The notes beneath the pieces are model-generated. The model was not told the DNA's origin. It worked only from the letters and a program-made list of their open reading frames with translations, and ran no database searches. A stretch of DNA of 64,000 nucleotides from Trichomonas vaginalis G3. Taxonomy: Eukaryota; Parabasalia; Trichomonadida; Trichomonadidae. The stretch lies in the NCBI RefSeq assembly GCF_026262505.1, contig NC_067207.1, positions 15,778,082-15,842,081 on the forward strand, in the 5' to 3' direction. Below, in pieces: positions 41,330 to 50,459 of this stretch. Within the stretch, counting starts at the first letter, position 1, and each line of letters opens with the position of its first letter. A program made the position numbers and the translations under genes.

Positions 41330-41560
41330 TTGGGGCCTCAGGTGGCTTCGCTTGCCATTCGGGCAAACATCCCACCTTCGGCCAAATTAAATAATTTTTT
41401 GAAGAATTGAATTATTCACTATTTGGTTGGCGCAAAGCGCCAAACAAGTAATGAAGAATACTAACATATGTTTACTTAAAATATGATTAAAATTTCTGAA
41501 CGAAAACTATCAAAATTAAGTCATAAAAAATATAAATATAGGATGCTAATTTACTATAAA
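41330..41560. repeat. Dispersed repeat with hairpins, copy B (inverted relative to copy A)
   Basis: Carries GGTTGGCGCAAAGCGCCAA (hairpin near 41416-41436) and GGTGGCTTCGCTTGCCATTC (41341 on). The flanks, inverted, match 22405-22520. A further hairpin, CTATCAGCGCTTCGCGCCGATAG, lies at about 41605-41632. Confidence 0.65.
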
Positions 41561-41702
41561 TTCATAATGTCAAAAGTTACTGTTTATATATATACTGTCT
41601 TAATTCTATCAGCGCTTCGCGCCGATAGAATTGACTGAAAAGTTATTTCAAATATTTTCCGATAGCTTAAATAATTACCTTTTGAATTTATTCCTCTTTC
41701 TT

Positions 41703-41802
41703 TTAAGGGCGCACTTACTGCTCTCTGGCATTCTCTCAAAAAGATGAATACCTTTAACTAGAAATATGATATTGTGTCAGAAAGCGGTAAGTGCAACCTT
41801 AA
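41703..41802. mobile_element. MITE, TTAA-flanked, copy 5
   Basis: TTAA at 41703-41706 and 41799-41802. The left end is GGGCGCACTTACTGC and the right end is its imperfect inverse. The interior words TCTGGCATTCTCTCAAAAAG and TGTCAGAAAGCGG place it with copies 1 and 2. Confidence 0.85.
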
Positions 41803-42312
41803 TCGATAACAATAGTTCATAATAGTCAAATTTTCAAACGAAATCCGAGGTAAAACTTTGTCCGAAATACTATTATATATCAATGTATAATATTGCCTTC
41901 ACTTATTCTGTAATTTGTCCTATTTAAACGAACTCATGAAACTAATATAATTCTATTGGAGAAAAAATAGCTATTATTATCTTGGCTCAAATATTTATAT
42001 TAATTTATGGAAAATGAAAATGACGATAAAAATATTGATTTTGAATTGAGGAAAATTTGGCCGTTACATTGAAAAATTATACGGTTTTTCGGAAATGGCA
42101 TCTTTGGCTCTATAAAAAAAAAAAAAAGGTATTGGGGCTTCCAGGGCTGCGCCCCTCTAGCCCCCTGAAGATGTTTAGTATAACATGCAGTTTATATAAA
42201 ATGAGGTTTGGGGTGAAGCGGGCTTCCCAGGCACTTCGTGCCTTCTAGCCCTAAAAATTTTTGAAAGTCGTTGCTGTTGACTTTTCGGTAGAGGACTCAA
42301 AATAGTAGAACT

Positions 42313-42381
42313 ATGTCCGGACAAGTAAGGGTCTATCGTCGCTACAGAAAAGTTACGGGCGTTCCAAGAAGTATACTTTGA
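42313..42381 (+). CDS. Very small basic Maverick protein (22 aa)
   Basis: Reads MSGQVRVYRRYRKVTGVPRS and ends after two more residues. It is Arg-rich, similar in style to the basic small protein at 48255-48362, and may be a nucleic-acid-condensing peptide. It could also be a remnant. Confidence 0.35.
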   Translation: MSGQVRVYRRYRKVTGVPRSIL

Positions 42382-43309
42382 GAAGCCTTTTCTTCCTTAT
42401 AGAATGAGATAGGATGGTTATTTTACAAAACCGACAAGACCTTAACCGAGTAGTTTTCATGTTTTGTCACTTCTCTGTCACTTTTCAGGGAAAAACATTT
42501 ATTAAATATTAAAATGAATTTTACAAAACCACCGCTACCCTTCTTGGAAATAAGATAGATGAAAGATATTCTATTGAGAGAACTTAAGAAACTACCGAAT
42601 GGTCTAACATTTGTAAGATTTGTTCGGTGGAAGTTTCTATATATCCCATTTGTGCCATACCGTATTCCCAAACTCAAAGATTATATGCAATGACTTCGAC
42701 AACACTATATGAACCGTCTCAAACAATACCAGACACAAACAAAATATTGAAAGAGTTAAAAGAAAAGATACCTATAGTAAGATGAACGTATACCATTTAG
42801 ATAAGAAAAATACTGTCAGAGAGGTTTGAAAAAAGCAGAGTATATTGACTGGATAGTATATCTTCTAGACTATTGTATAGTAGTTTCTATAAGAGTTCAT
42901 GACATTGAAACACTTATGTCAAACGTTTTATATCTTAACTATACAAAGGTTTTCAAAGAGAACATAGAAAAATATACTGAGGGTATAGAGTTTGTGAGAT
43001 GTCGTTGGACAGAGTTGTATGAAAAAATATAAAAACAAGGAAAATGTTTTCTTTATAGTAGAACCCGCCGTTCTATAACACATATGATTTTCAATACCAA
43101 GTAGACTGGACTTTGAGGACTCTTAGAAACTTTAGACGTTTTACATAACATCCATGCTTTTACTTTACATCCGATAAAAGTTTTGGAAACCGTTATGAGA
43201 TGTTAGAGGACGTACATGACTATGAGTTTATTTACGATAAGATAGAATATGAGAGAGGTCCTATAAACCGGAAAAAGTGTCACAACAAAGAAATTTTACT
43301 AGTAACTAA
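42382..43309. other. Maverick interior, decayed coding remnants
   Basis: Short broken frames on both strands (for example around 42826-43032) and no recognisable domain. Fossil sequence of the element's left part. Confidence 0.5.
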
Positions 43310-43438
43310 ATGTGGTTTGAAATAGGACTACTTGTTTTAGGTTTTTTCCATTTGTCATTATTATTTGACGTGGCAGAAAGATATAGAGAATATGAAGATG
43401 AACCACTGCCTGCAAATGTTCAGCATATGTACTCGTAA
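43310..43438 (+). CDS. Small membrane protein of the Maverick (42 aa)
   Basis: An N-terminal hydrophobic segment (MWFEIGLLVLGFFHLSLLF) is followed by a short charged tail (AERYREYEDE). One membrane span is likely. Function unknown; small hydrophobic proteins are common among Polinton and PLV genes. Confidence 0.5.
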   Translation: MWFEIGLLVLGFFHLSLLFDVAERYREYEDEPLPANVQHMYS

Positions 43439-43459
43439 GAGATTTTTATCTAATATTAA

Positions 43460-44079
43460 ATGGACGCACAGAACTTAGCGAATGCACAGCAACCTGGACA
43501 ACCAAACCCAGAGAATATTCCAAATGAAGTTAAGAATACAAACTGCAATGGCAAACTATGGTCAAGTGCCAACAGATGTACAAATGCAAACTGCCATGTC
43601 AAATGACGCTGCGTTAGGCTTACCACCATGGTATGCAAATATGAGATGGAAAGAGTTTTATACAAACCCTGAAGTGGGATATAAACAACTCTATGCAGAT
43701 GACGCGAACACAGGAGTTGACCCAGAGTATGTTTTCTACCAGAGGAGAAATAGAATGTATGAGCTCCAGTTAAAAAATGCAATGGAACTCAACAGGAAAC
43801 GTAAGAGACTAGGCGACATTAGATTTTTACATATAGTAAAATGGGTTTCTTTGGAAGAATAGGAAACTCTTTCGAAATTGAAGAGGTATATGGAATGGAA
43901 TAAAATCTCGTCGAAGAGGAGTATGGAACGGTATCAAAAATATTGGTAAAAGAGTAGGTCAGTTCGTTGGTATTATACCTAAAGACCCTGAACCAGAAGA
44001 ACAAGCTCCTGTTATACAACAGCCTGAACCTGCACCACAGTCTAGTTGGCAACCAAATCCAACACCTCAACCGTATTAA
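43460..44079 (+). pseudogene. Maverick gene remnants, including a Pro/Gln-rich virion-type tail
   Basis: Plus-strand coding remnants: a region with WYANMRWKEFYTNP and, near the end, a Pro/Gln-rich stretch with PDPEPEEQAPVIQQPEP-like composition. No known domain. The region looks broken. Confidence 0.45.
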
Positions 44080-44154
44080 AAGATTATATTTTTACCGTTC
44101 GATAGTAGTTGTATATGAGACTAAGTTCTAAGTAAAACGCATGGTATAATGGAA

Positions 44155-44928
44155 CTATTCTCTTTCTTCCATCTGTTGTAATACTTGAAAGTCTGAAATA
44201 CTTCCACTCGGCGGTTCATATAGCTTTGTAGGTTTTTCGTAAAAGTCATTTGCCAAGCATAAAAAAGAGTTTTGTGCACCAGAAAATGAAGCATGAACTA
44301 TAATAGCATCTGAGTCGAAAACATTTTCATATGTTCCATTAGGGTTTTCGACTTCATAAAAGTCCGGGTGTACTGGATATTCTGCAGGCTGATTTAACAT
44401 CCTCAAAAATCTATACCATGCCAAGTTGTTATATTTTGTAGAAATATAAACGTCTTCTCCAAGGTCTTCTATTTTATTGATTTTAACAGTTGCATTTTTC
44501 CTGTCATATAAAATATCGAGATGGTACTCTCCTTCGTCAATGTTAAACTGGTTTGCATATTCGAGATAGATATCGTTTATTTTTTTTTGAAAAGCTTGAA
44601 GAGTTGTTTCTAAGTTTACAAGCAAATTCACTTGTAAAAGTTTTCCCTGTTCAAATTTCTCATACGTACGTTTTTCTTTGTTATAGTATCGAACTTCAAA
44701 ACCGACCGTAAATGGGAAACCATGTATGGCTTCTGAAATGAACTTCATTCTACGAAAGCCAATAGCTTTTGTGACGGATGGGTCTCTTAACCATCTTAGT
44801 GGGTAGTCAAAACGATAGCCTTCATGCTTTACGGTCTCTGTCTCAAACTTTTGACCGACATTCGTAAAAAGTTCATCTAATGGTTTAGTTGTAGCAACTC
44901 TTGAATTTTCTTTTTCTATTGAAAGCAT
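44155..44928 (-). CDS. Maverick protein of unknown function, paralogue of 50460-51320
   Basis: 257 residues. Shares with 50460-51320 the blocks TKPLDxxFTNxG, YRFDYPxRWLxxPS, KAIGFRR and, near the end, SxSFSDFQV-like sequence. No enzymatic motif. Divergently arranged with the tail-fibre gene, start to start 18 bp apart. A structural or virion-associated role is a guess from the duplication and position. Confidence 0.6.
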   Translation of the reverse strand: MLSIEKENSRVATTKPLDELFTNVGQKFETETVKHEGYRFDYPLRWLRDPSVTKAIGFRRMKFISEAIHGFPFTVGFEVRYYNKEKRTYEKFEQGKLLQVNLLVNLETTLQAFQKKINDIYLEYANQFNIDEGEYHLDILYDRKNATVKINKIEDLGEDVYISTKYNNLAWYRFLRMLNQPAEYPVHPDFYEVENPNGTYENVFDSDAIIVHASFSGAQNSFLCLANDFYEKPTKLYEPPSGSISDFQVLQQMEERE

Positions 44929-44946
44929 ATTTTATCTAGAATAAAA
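44929..44946. promoter_or_regulatory. Bidirectional promoter candidate between two Maverick genes
   Basis: Only 18 bp separate two divergent starts. The sequence, ATTTTATCTAGAATAAAAAT with the start codons, is close to palindromic around TCTAGA. Similar TAGAATAAAA/CTAAGTAAAA words precede several other genes of the element. Confidence 0.45.
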
Positions 44947-46092
44947 ATGTCGAAAGAAACAGCGTCTATGAGAGAAATACAACACAACCGACAACTCATT
45001 GTACAAGCTCTAAATAAGAACACAACAAACTTTTCAAACTATTCTAAGATATCTGAGTCATTGAAAGAAGGAAACTTAAAACTGACATTAAACCCTTTAA
45101 CAGACGAGTTTCTGTTTCAAGACAACAAGAACCATACTGTTTGTATAAATCCAACAAAAAGAACTTTAAACGAGAAACCTATAGATGAACTTCTTTTGAA
45201 GGCAGATATTGACAACAAAGCTGACAAAGAGTATGTTGACGATGAGTTAGCACGTGTGGCTAGTGCATTAGATAAGAAGGCAGATAAGGAATATGTGGAT
45301 GAAAAAGACAATGAAATTATAGAAAGGGTTGAATGGTACCATGAACGGACAACAAAGATTTTAAAAACTAAAGCCGATACAGGGTGGGTTTCAGGATGTT
45401 TAGACCTTAAAGCCGACAAGAACCATACACATACAAGTTTTACAACTTTTAGAGCAGACGACATAGTATTGAACTTTGACCTTGGTTCAAGTGCACCATT
45501 AGAAAATCCAAGTACAAGCGTAAAAAGTACTCTTAACATTTTAGATAAGAGTTGCAGGAATATCGAAGATCATACCAGAAACTTTGAAGCATACGAACTA
45601 CCAGCAATGTTAGAGAAGAAAGCTGACAAAACAGAGCTTCAAACGTTAAAGACAGAAATACTTCAAACAGTATATCCTATAGGTTCTATTTACACGTCAA
45701 TGAACTCTACCAGACCAGAAGTAGTACTTGGTCTCGGAACTTGGACTCAAATAGTCGACAGGTTTTTGTATTGTGCAAACTCTTCAAAGGAAACAGGTGG
45801 AAGTAAAACGATTTCAGGTGAAAACTTACCTGCGCATAGTCACTACATAGATTTAAGTACATCTGAAGCAGGTTGGCATAAGCATAGATTTTGGGATTGG
45901 TCAGCAATGAAAAAAGGTAAAGGATATGATGTTAAAGACGACGTTCAGTTTGCTATAAATTGTTTCTGGGGTAGCACACAGGGAGAAGGAAACCATATAC
46001 ATCGCGTTTCAGGGTATACGCAAACAACGGGACAAAGTAAAGACTACATGCCACCTTACATGACAGTTTACGCATGGTATAGAAATGCTTAG
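44947..46092 (+). CDS. Phage-like tail-fibre/collar protein in the Maverick
   Basis: 381 residues. The middle holds repeated KADKEYVD-type units (about residues 90-160), typical of trimeric fibre shafts. The C-terminal ~130 residues (PIGSIYTSMNSTRPE, LGTWTQIVDRFLY, TGGSKTISGENLPAHSHYID, GNHIHRVSG, YMPPYMTVYAW) match the phage tail-collar/baseplate Gp10-type domain with its His-rich repeats. In phages this module sits on receptor-binding fibres, so an attachment role is inferred. Confidence 0.75.
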   Translation: MSKETASMREIQHNRQLIVQALNKNTTNFSNYSKISESLKEGNLKLTLNPLTDEFLFQDNKNHTVCINPTKRTLNEKPIDELLLKADIDNKADKEYVDDELARVASALDKKADKEYVDEKDNEIIERVEWYHERTTKILKTKADTGWVSGCLDLKADKNHTHTSFTTFRADDIVLNFDLGSSAPLENPSTSVKSTLNILDKSCRNIEDHTRNFEAYELPAMLEKKADKTELQTLKTEILQTVYPIGSIYTSMNSTRPEVVLGLGTWTQIVDRFLYCANSSKETGGSKTISGENLPAHSHYIDLSTSEAGWHKHRFWDWSAMKKGKGYDVKDDVQFAINCFWGSTQGEGNHIHRVSGYTQTTGQSKDYMPPYMTVYAWYRNA

Positions 46093-47048
46093 TCGTCATT
46101 TTCAACTTCTTTAGCATATTCGTCAGGAGTTGTCTTATATTTGTTAGGAACTGTCTTTGAAAGTATACCACCTTGAACCTTAACAAGTTTGAAACGAGGT
46201 CTGACAATAGTAGTTTTATCTTCTGCTTGCAGTCTGTACATTTTGCCATGTTTGCCTAAAACTTCATAATATTCTCTTGTATACTTTCTTCTATTTTTAC
46301 GAACACGAATGCGAGTACCTGTCGGGTTCCCATTGTTGTCATAGTCAATAGTATTTTCATATGGGTCGCGTTTAGGTATTTCTATTTTTACTTTGTCACC
46401 TTTCTGAAGTTTGAAGCCTGGCATTCTTTCTTGTTTGTCTCTTTTGACTAAACTATTAAATATATAGTCTTTCTCTAAGTCAGGGTTGTTTTTCATTTCT
46501 TCAGGGGAGTGGTTTCCCAAACCTTTTTGTTTACGGCTATTGTAAATATTTAAAACTTGTCTCATCTTTGCCATGGAGAAATGTCTATATTTGTCGTCAT
46601 ATGACATTTCATCTACCTCACCACCTTGTGGTTGATTTAAGTCTCTTAAGATTTTTATACAACTGTCAATGACACCAAGAGCAGAATGGTTTTGGTCGAC
46701 AATGAAATATTGGTTTACATTTTTTGAACGCAGATAGTTTTTAATATCGTCTGATTTGAAAGAACTTTCACAGTCAGATGTCAGTTTTGTTGGATGGTAT
46801 TTGTCAACGAATATTGTCAAAGCAGTTTTCACATCTAAAATATTTTTGGACCATAATGGTATGGCTTCACAGTATCTTGTGTTTTGACCAACAAATATTA
46901 GCCAGTATGGTGGTCCATCTTCTCTATACCTCGGAATGTTTTCCAAGATATCCATAAACCAAGCATTTGGTGTTGAACTAAAGATTTTTACCATGAGTGC
47001 TTTCTTTGTTGCCTTAGAAACATACGGGTCCTTGTTTGAATTCGTCAT
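46089..47048 (-). CDS. RVE-type integrase of the Maverick
   Basis: An integrase-catalytic-core-like region (WFMDILENIPRYREDGPPYW, KLTSDCESSF) is followed by a C-terminal SH3/chromo-like part (GDKVKIEIPKRD, YYEVLGKHGKMYRL). The start at 47048 (MTNSNKDP) is preferred to an upstream one at 47195, which would overlap the divergent small gene. Its 3' end overlaps the tail-fibre stop by a few bases. Polinton integrases act at the element's ends. Confidence 0.8.
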   Translation of the reverse strand: MTNSNKDPYVSKATKKALMVKIFSSTPNAWFMDILENIPRYREDGPPYWLIFVGQNTRYCEAIPLWSKNILDVKTALTIFVDKYHPTKLTSDCESSFKSDDIKNYLRSKNVNQYFIVDQNHSALGVIDSCIKILRDLNQPQGGEVDEMSYDDKYRHFSMAKMRQVLNIYNSRKQKGLGNHSPEEMKNNPDLEKDYIFNSLVKRDKQERMPGFKLQKGDKVKIEIPKRDPYENTIDYDNNGNPTGTRIRVRKNRRKYTREYYEVLGKHGKMYRLQAEDKTTIVRPRFKLVKVQGGILSKTVPNKYKTTPDEYAKEVENDD

Positions 47049-47065
47049 TTTTAACCCATAAGAAA

Positions 47066-47461
47066 TGGGTTTATTTGGCGCCTTAGCAGGAGTCGCATCT
47101 AGATTTTTACCCGCAGTGGGAACACTAGCCAGAGGTGCATTTGGAATTGGAAGGAAGATTTTGAGTACTTTAGGTATACTGAAAGAGAAAGCCAACCTAT
47201 TCTACAAACCGTACAGAAAGGTTGGGATGTAGCACGAGATGCAGCAAATCTTATTCCAAATCCTGAAACAAGAGGAAAGTTCAAGGCTGGATGGACAATG
47301 TAGGAAGACAAGCAGGAAACTACTATAACAAAGCAAATGACTACTATAACCAAGCAGGGCACTACATGGACCAAGGTGAAAGATTCTTTAACAGAGGATA
47401 TAACCATGCACAACAGTGGGTAAACAACAACCAACCTCAACCGCCTCAAACGTGGGGAATG
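47066..47461 (+). pseudogene. Hydrophobic/amphipathic small Maverick protein region (pVI-like?)
   Basis: Begins MGLFGALAGVASRFLPAVG, an amphipathic N terminus of the kind seen in membrane-active minor virion proteins. A Tyr/Asn/Gln-rich stretch (YNQAGHYMDQGERFF) follows further on. The region looks broken. The functional comparison is weak. Confidence 0.4.
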
Positions 47462-47483
47462 TAAATTTTTTTACTGAGATGAA

Positions 47484-47639
47484 ATGAACAATACAGCATT
47501 GAGACAAATGGGCTCAAGATGGCTTTGTCGGCTTCCAGCAGTTACACAACCACGTGTTTGTCAAGTTCTTCCTATACCTCAGGAAGTTTTAGACCGACTT
47601 AAAAAACCTCAACAACCAGTTGAAAACAAACCAAACTAA
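47484..47639 (+). CDS. Small Maverick protein (51 aa)
   Basis: Starts MNNTALRQMGSRWLCRLPAV; the C terminus is Pro/Gln-rich. Preceded by TTTTTTACTGAGATGAA, the same 17-bp word found before the next gene. Function unknown. Confidence 0.5.
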   Translation: MNNTALRQMGSRWLCRLPAVTQPRVCQVLPIPQEVLDRLKKPQQPVENKPN

Positions 47640-47658
47640 AATTTTTTACTGAGATGAA

Positions 47659-48225
47659 ATGACCGAAGAAGTTGAAACGGTAGATTTGACACCACAAACA
47701 AAAAGTTCAGAACCATTGTCAAAACCTGTCAAAGAACTTACAGATGAAGAGAAAAATTCAATAATAGAAAGTGTGAGGTCTGGAAATACAAACCCTAACT
47801 ACAAAGTCACTTTTCATAGAAATGGAACGGCAAGTATCTCAAAAAAGAAACAGACTCTCACAAATAAAATATTGAAGTCTGAAGGAGCTTTCGAGACAAC
47901 AGATGGAAAAGTTTACTTCACTGACCAACAGTTCATTATAGAACATCTCATTGACTTAGAGTCAAAATATTCTAAACTTTACAACAAACACAAAAAGTTG
48001 AAAGGAAAACAGAAACAAATGGCATATGACATTTATGAAGATGTTGACGACACTACTATTCCAGCAAGTGAGGTAAAGTCAAATGAACCGAAAAGTGACG
48101 AAAAACCAATAGAAGAAGGGAAGCCAAAACCAAAGGTTAGTCTGGAGACTAAACCAAGCCAACCTTCATTAGCTGGTATGGGTTGGCGTCAAAGACTTAT
48201 GGTAGCCGGTGGTTATGTAAAGTAA
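47659..48225 (+). CDS. Maverick protein of unknown function (188 aa)
   Basis: Charged, Lys/Glu-rich protein with a coiled-coil-like centre (DLESKYSKLYNKHKKLKGKQ) and a small Gly/Arg-containing C terminus (GMGWRQRLMVAGGYV). Preceded by the TTTTTTACTGAGATGAA word shared with 47484. Could be a scaffold or minor virion protein; no domain recognised. Confidence 0.6.
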   Translation: MTEEVETVDLTPQTKSSEPLSKPVKELTDEEKNSIIESVRSGNTNPNYKVTFHRNGTASISKKKQTLTNKILKSEGAFETTDGKVYFTDQQFIIEHLIDLESKYSKLYNKHKKLKGKQKQMAYDIYEDVDDTTIPASEVKSNEPKSDEKPIEEGKPKPKVSLETKPSQPSLAGMGWRQRLMVAGGYVK

Positions 48226-48254
48226 AGAAAAAACATTTTTTTATTTTTATAAAA

Positions 48255-48362
48255 ATGCCCCCGTATAGAATGGACAGAAGGTCTGCTAGAATAAAAGCAG
48301 AGTTAGAAAGATATGGTTGGAGAGTTTCAAAGAAGTTTAAATATAGGAAGGGAAGACCATAA
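48255..48362 (+). CDS. Small basic Maverick protein (35 aa)
   Basis: Reads MPPYRMDRRSARIKAELERY and ends in KYRKGRP. Strongly basic, possibly DNA-binding. Too short for family assignment. Confidence 0.45.
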   Translation: MPPYRMDRRSARIKAELERYGWRVSKKFKYRKGRP

Positions 48363-48596
48363 AAGTCTATGACAAATTGTCTGGTCTTCGCTACGAAATG
48401 GACATAGAAACAGCACGCGCAAATTATCCAAACAGACTAGAGAGGTTAGAAGAAGAGCGTCTTATGGAACATGCCTTTCGATGTTAATGAACCTCAAGTT
48501 GAAGGACACGACGGCTTTGCCAGATTCTACTGGAAACATGACGAACAATTGCATCCTTTGAGAAGGAAAAAAGGAAGGTGAAGAGCACATGCTCCC

Positions 48597-50405
48597 ATGG
48601 AAAGAACAAGATATGCATATGAGAAGTATCGTGAAGTTAGAAGTAAAATTACATCTGGTCGAACCTTTACAGTAAACTTTGAAGAAGGAAAGAACAAAGA
48701 AGGCTTCATGGGTGTACTTGCTGCCATACAAGACGGAAATAAGAAAGGATACAATCTCAGACTAACCGTAAAAGATTTAGATGGTCATATCTACTACTCA
48801 CATGGCAATGTCACAACAGCTGCAATGCTTCTTGACGCTTTCAAGACTACAAAGAGAGAACAAATGTTTGACTCCGACTCAGATATTTTGAATGCAATTG
48901 AAGGAATTGCAAGCGTGAAGTTCGAATGGTTACAACCCAACCCTCAAGCAGTCAGACAACATGCTGGATACTTCCCGTTCAGAAATAAGTCTGACATTGA
49001 CTTAACAAGGTATGGAATTTACAATTCAATTGAAAAAATTGTCAATGAACCTTGTATTCTTACATGTCTCAGGAACTCCGGTCTTGTTACAGATGAGAAA
49101 ATGAAGTATCTTGAGTCATGTGTGAAAACAAGGTACATTCTCAGAAGTCAATTGTCAAAAGTTGCACCGTTGGCAAATGTGAATATACGCGTCAACATTC
49201 CGACTGAGAAAGGTTCTTCACATGACGACTATGTTGTTGACAAAGACTTACCATGGTTGAAGATTGTACTTGTCCACAACCACTTCATGTTGAACGAAAG
49301 TCTTACAAACCCATTGTTCGGAAAAGGTAAGTGCAACATTGTCAGAGCTGTTAACATTCTTTTCGAGAAAGGTTTGTTGGAACCAATTCCAGATGACAAG
49401 CTGACAGAAACTTTTGTACCAAAAGACGAAACAAACTTTTCATTGTTAGCAAGACCAAAAGTTGTTCCAGACAAAGTTATAGCACAAAAGAAGTACACAG
49501 TTCCAAAAGGAGTTGGTTTGTTCGGATACCAACCTGAACCAGAAGAACTTCCAATGAGGTTGCAAGAACTTCAAGATGCTATAAACAAACTTCATTTGAG
49601 ACATCCAGTCGACGTCAAATTGTATTGGAGAGCATCAGAGTTAGGTCAGAAGGTTTTATATGAAACAGGTTGCTTTGACGATGTTTATGAGATAACAGGC
49701 GAGGTTTCTCAAAAGATAAGAGACTCACTTGAATTTCCACGAACTGGGCCGATTGGTTGCGATAAGTTCGACTCATACGAAAAAATATACTATGTCGACC
49801 TTAACGCTGCGTACATGAGGTTCGTCCAATATATCCCGACTGGAATTCCAAATGAAGATGGTGAGTTCCCGGGAAAGAACTATACAGTTGGAAAAGTCAT
49901 ACAACAACTATATGATATTAGGAAAGCTTCAAACCCCAAACTTGCAATGACACTCAAATTGCTTATGAATTCGACATGGGGGTATTCCATTAAAAAACCT
50001 CAAAAGATGAAGAGTAAACACTATGAGAAGGTCGACAACTTTGTTGAAAGGTTTTCTCCTTTTGTTTTGAAATACGAGTTCACCGAAGGTCAAAATGGCT
50101 TAGTAACCACATTAAAACCTATTGTCGAACATTGGTCCTATCCTCAGTTCGCAAAGGCAGTCCTCGACAACTACAACAAATTCTTCTCCGATGTCAAATC
50201 CAAAGTGAAGGTATACTATGAGAACATCGACGCACTCATGACGAACGAAGAAGGCTATAACAAACTCATTGAAATGGGAATGGTCGGTGAAAAGATGGGC
50301 TTTTTTAAGCTAGACAAGGTATTTTCCGAAGTTCATGTAATATCGAAAAGGAAGTACTGGGGTGTTAAAGAAGATGGTGAAATAGTAAAACATTGCATGA
50401 AATAA
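48597..50405 (+). CDS. Protein-primed family B DNA polymerase region of the Maverick
   Basis: 602-residue frame with family-B signatures in order: YVDLNAAYMRFVQYIPTG (motif A), KLAMTLKLLMNSTWGYS (motif B, K...NSxYG-like) and VYYENIDALMT (motif C region). Upstream sequence (48363-48596) and the family's usual length suggest this is not the complete polymerase of the element. It replicates the element by protein priming in the family. Confidence 0.8.
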   Translation: MERTRYAYEKYREVRSKITSGRTFTVNFEEGKNKEGFMGVLAAIQDGNKKGYNLRLTVKDLDGHIYYSHGNVTTAAMLLDAFKTTKREQMFDSDSDILNAIEGIASVKFEWLQPNPQAVRQHAGYFPFRNKSDIDLTRYGIYNSIEKIVNEPCILTCLRNSGLVTDEKMKYLESCVKTRYILRSQLSKVAPLANVNIRVNIPTEKGSSHDDYVVDKDLPWLKIVLVHNHFMLNESLTNPLFGKGKCNIVRAVNILFEKGLLEPIPDDKLTETFVPKDETNFSLLARPKVVPDKVIAQKKYTVPKGVGLFGYQPEPEELPMRLQELQDAINKLHLRHPVDVKLYWRASELGQKVLYETGCFDDVYEITGEVSQKIRDSLEFPRTGPIGCDKFDSYEKIYYVDLNAAYMRFVQYIPTGIPNEDGEFPGKNYTVGKVIQQLYDIRKASNPKLAMTLKLLMNSTWGYSIKKPQKMKSKHYEKVDNFVERFSPFVLKYEFTEGQNGLVTTLKPIVEHWSYPQFAKAVLDNYNKFFSDVKSKVKVYYENIDALMTNEEGYNKLIEMGMVGEKMGFFKLDKVFSEVHVISKRKYWGVKEDGEIVKHCMK

Positions 50406-50459
50406 AACATTGCATGAAGTAAAAACGTTTTTAAAACAGTATATTTTTACATATATTAA

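Noticed and set aside
42500-43060. Possible extra polymerase or helicase gene in the left Maverick part
   Set aside because: Only short decayed pieces with no certain motif; left as fossil sequence.
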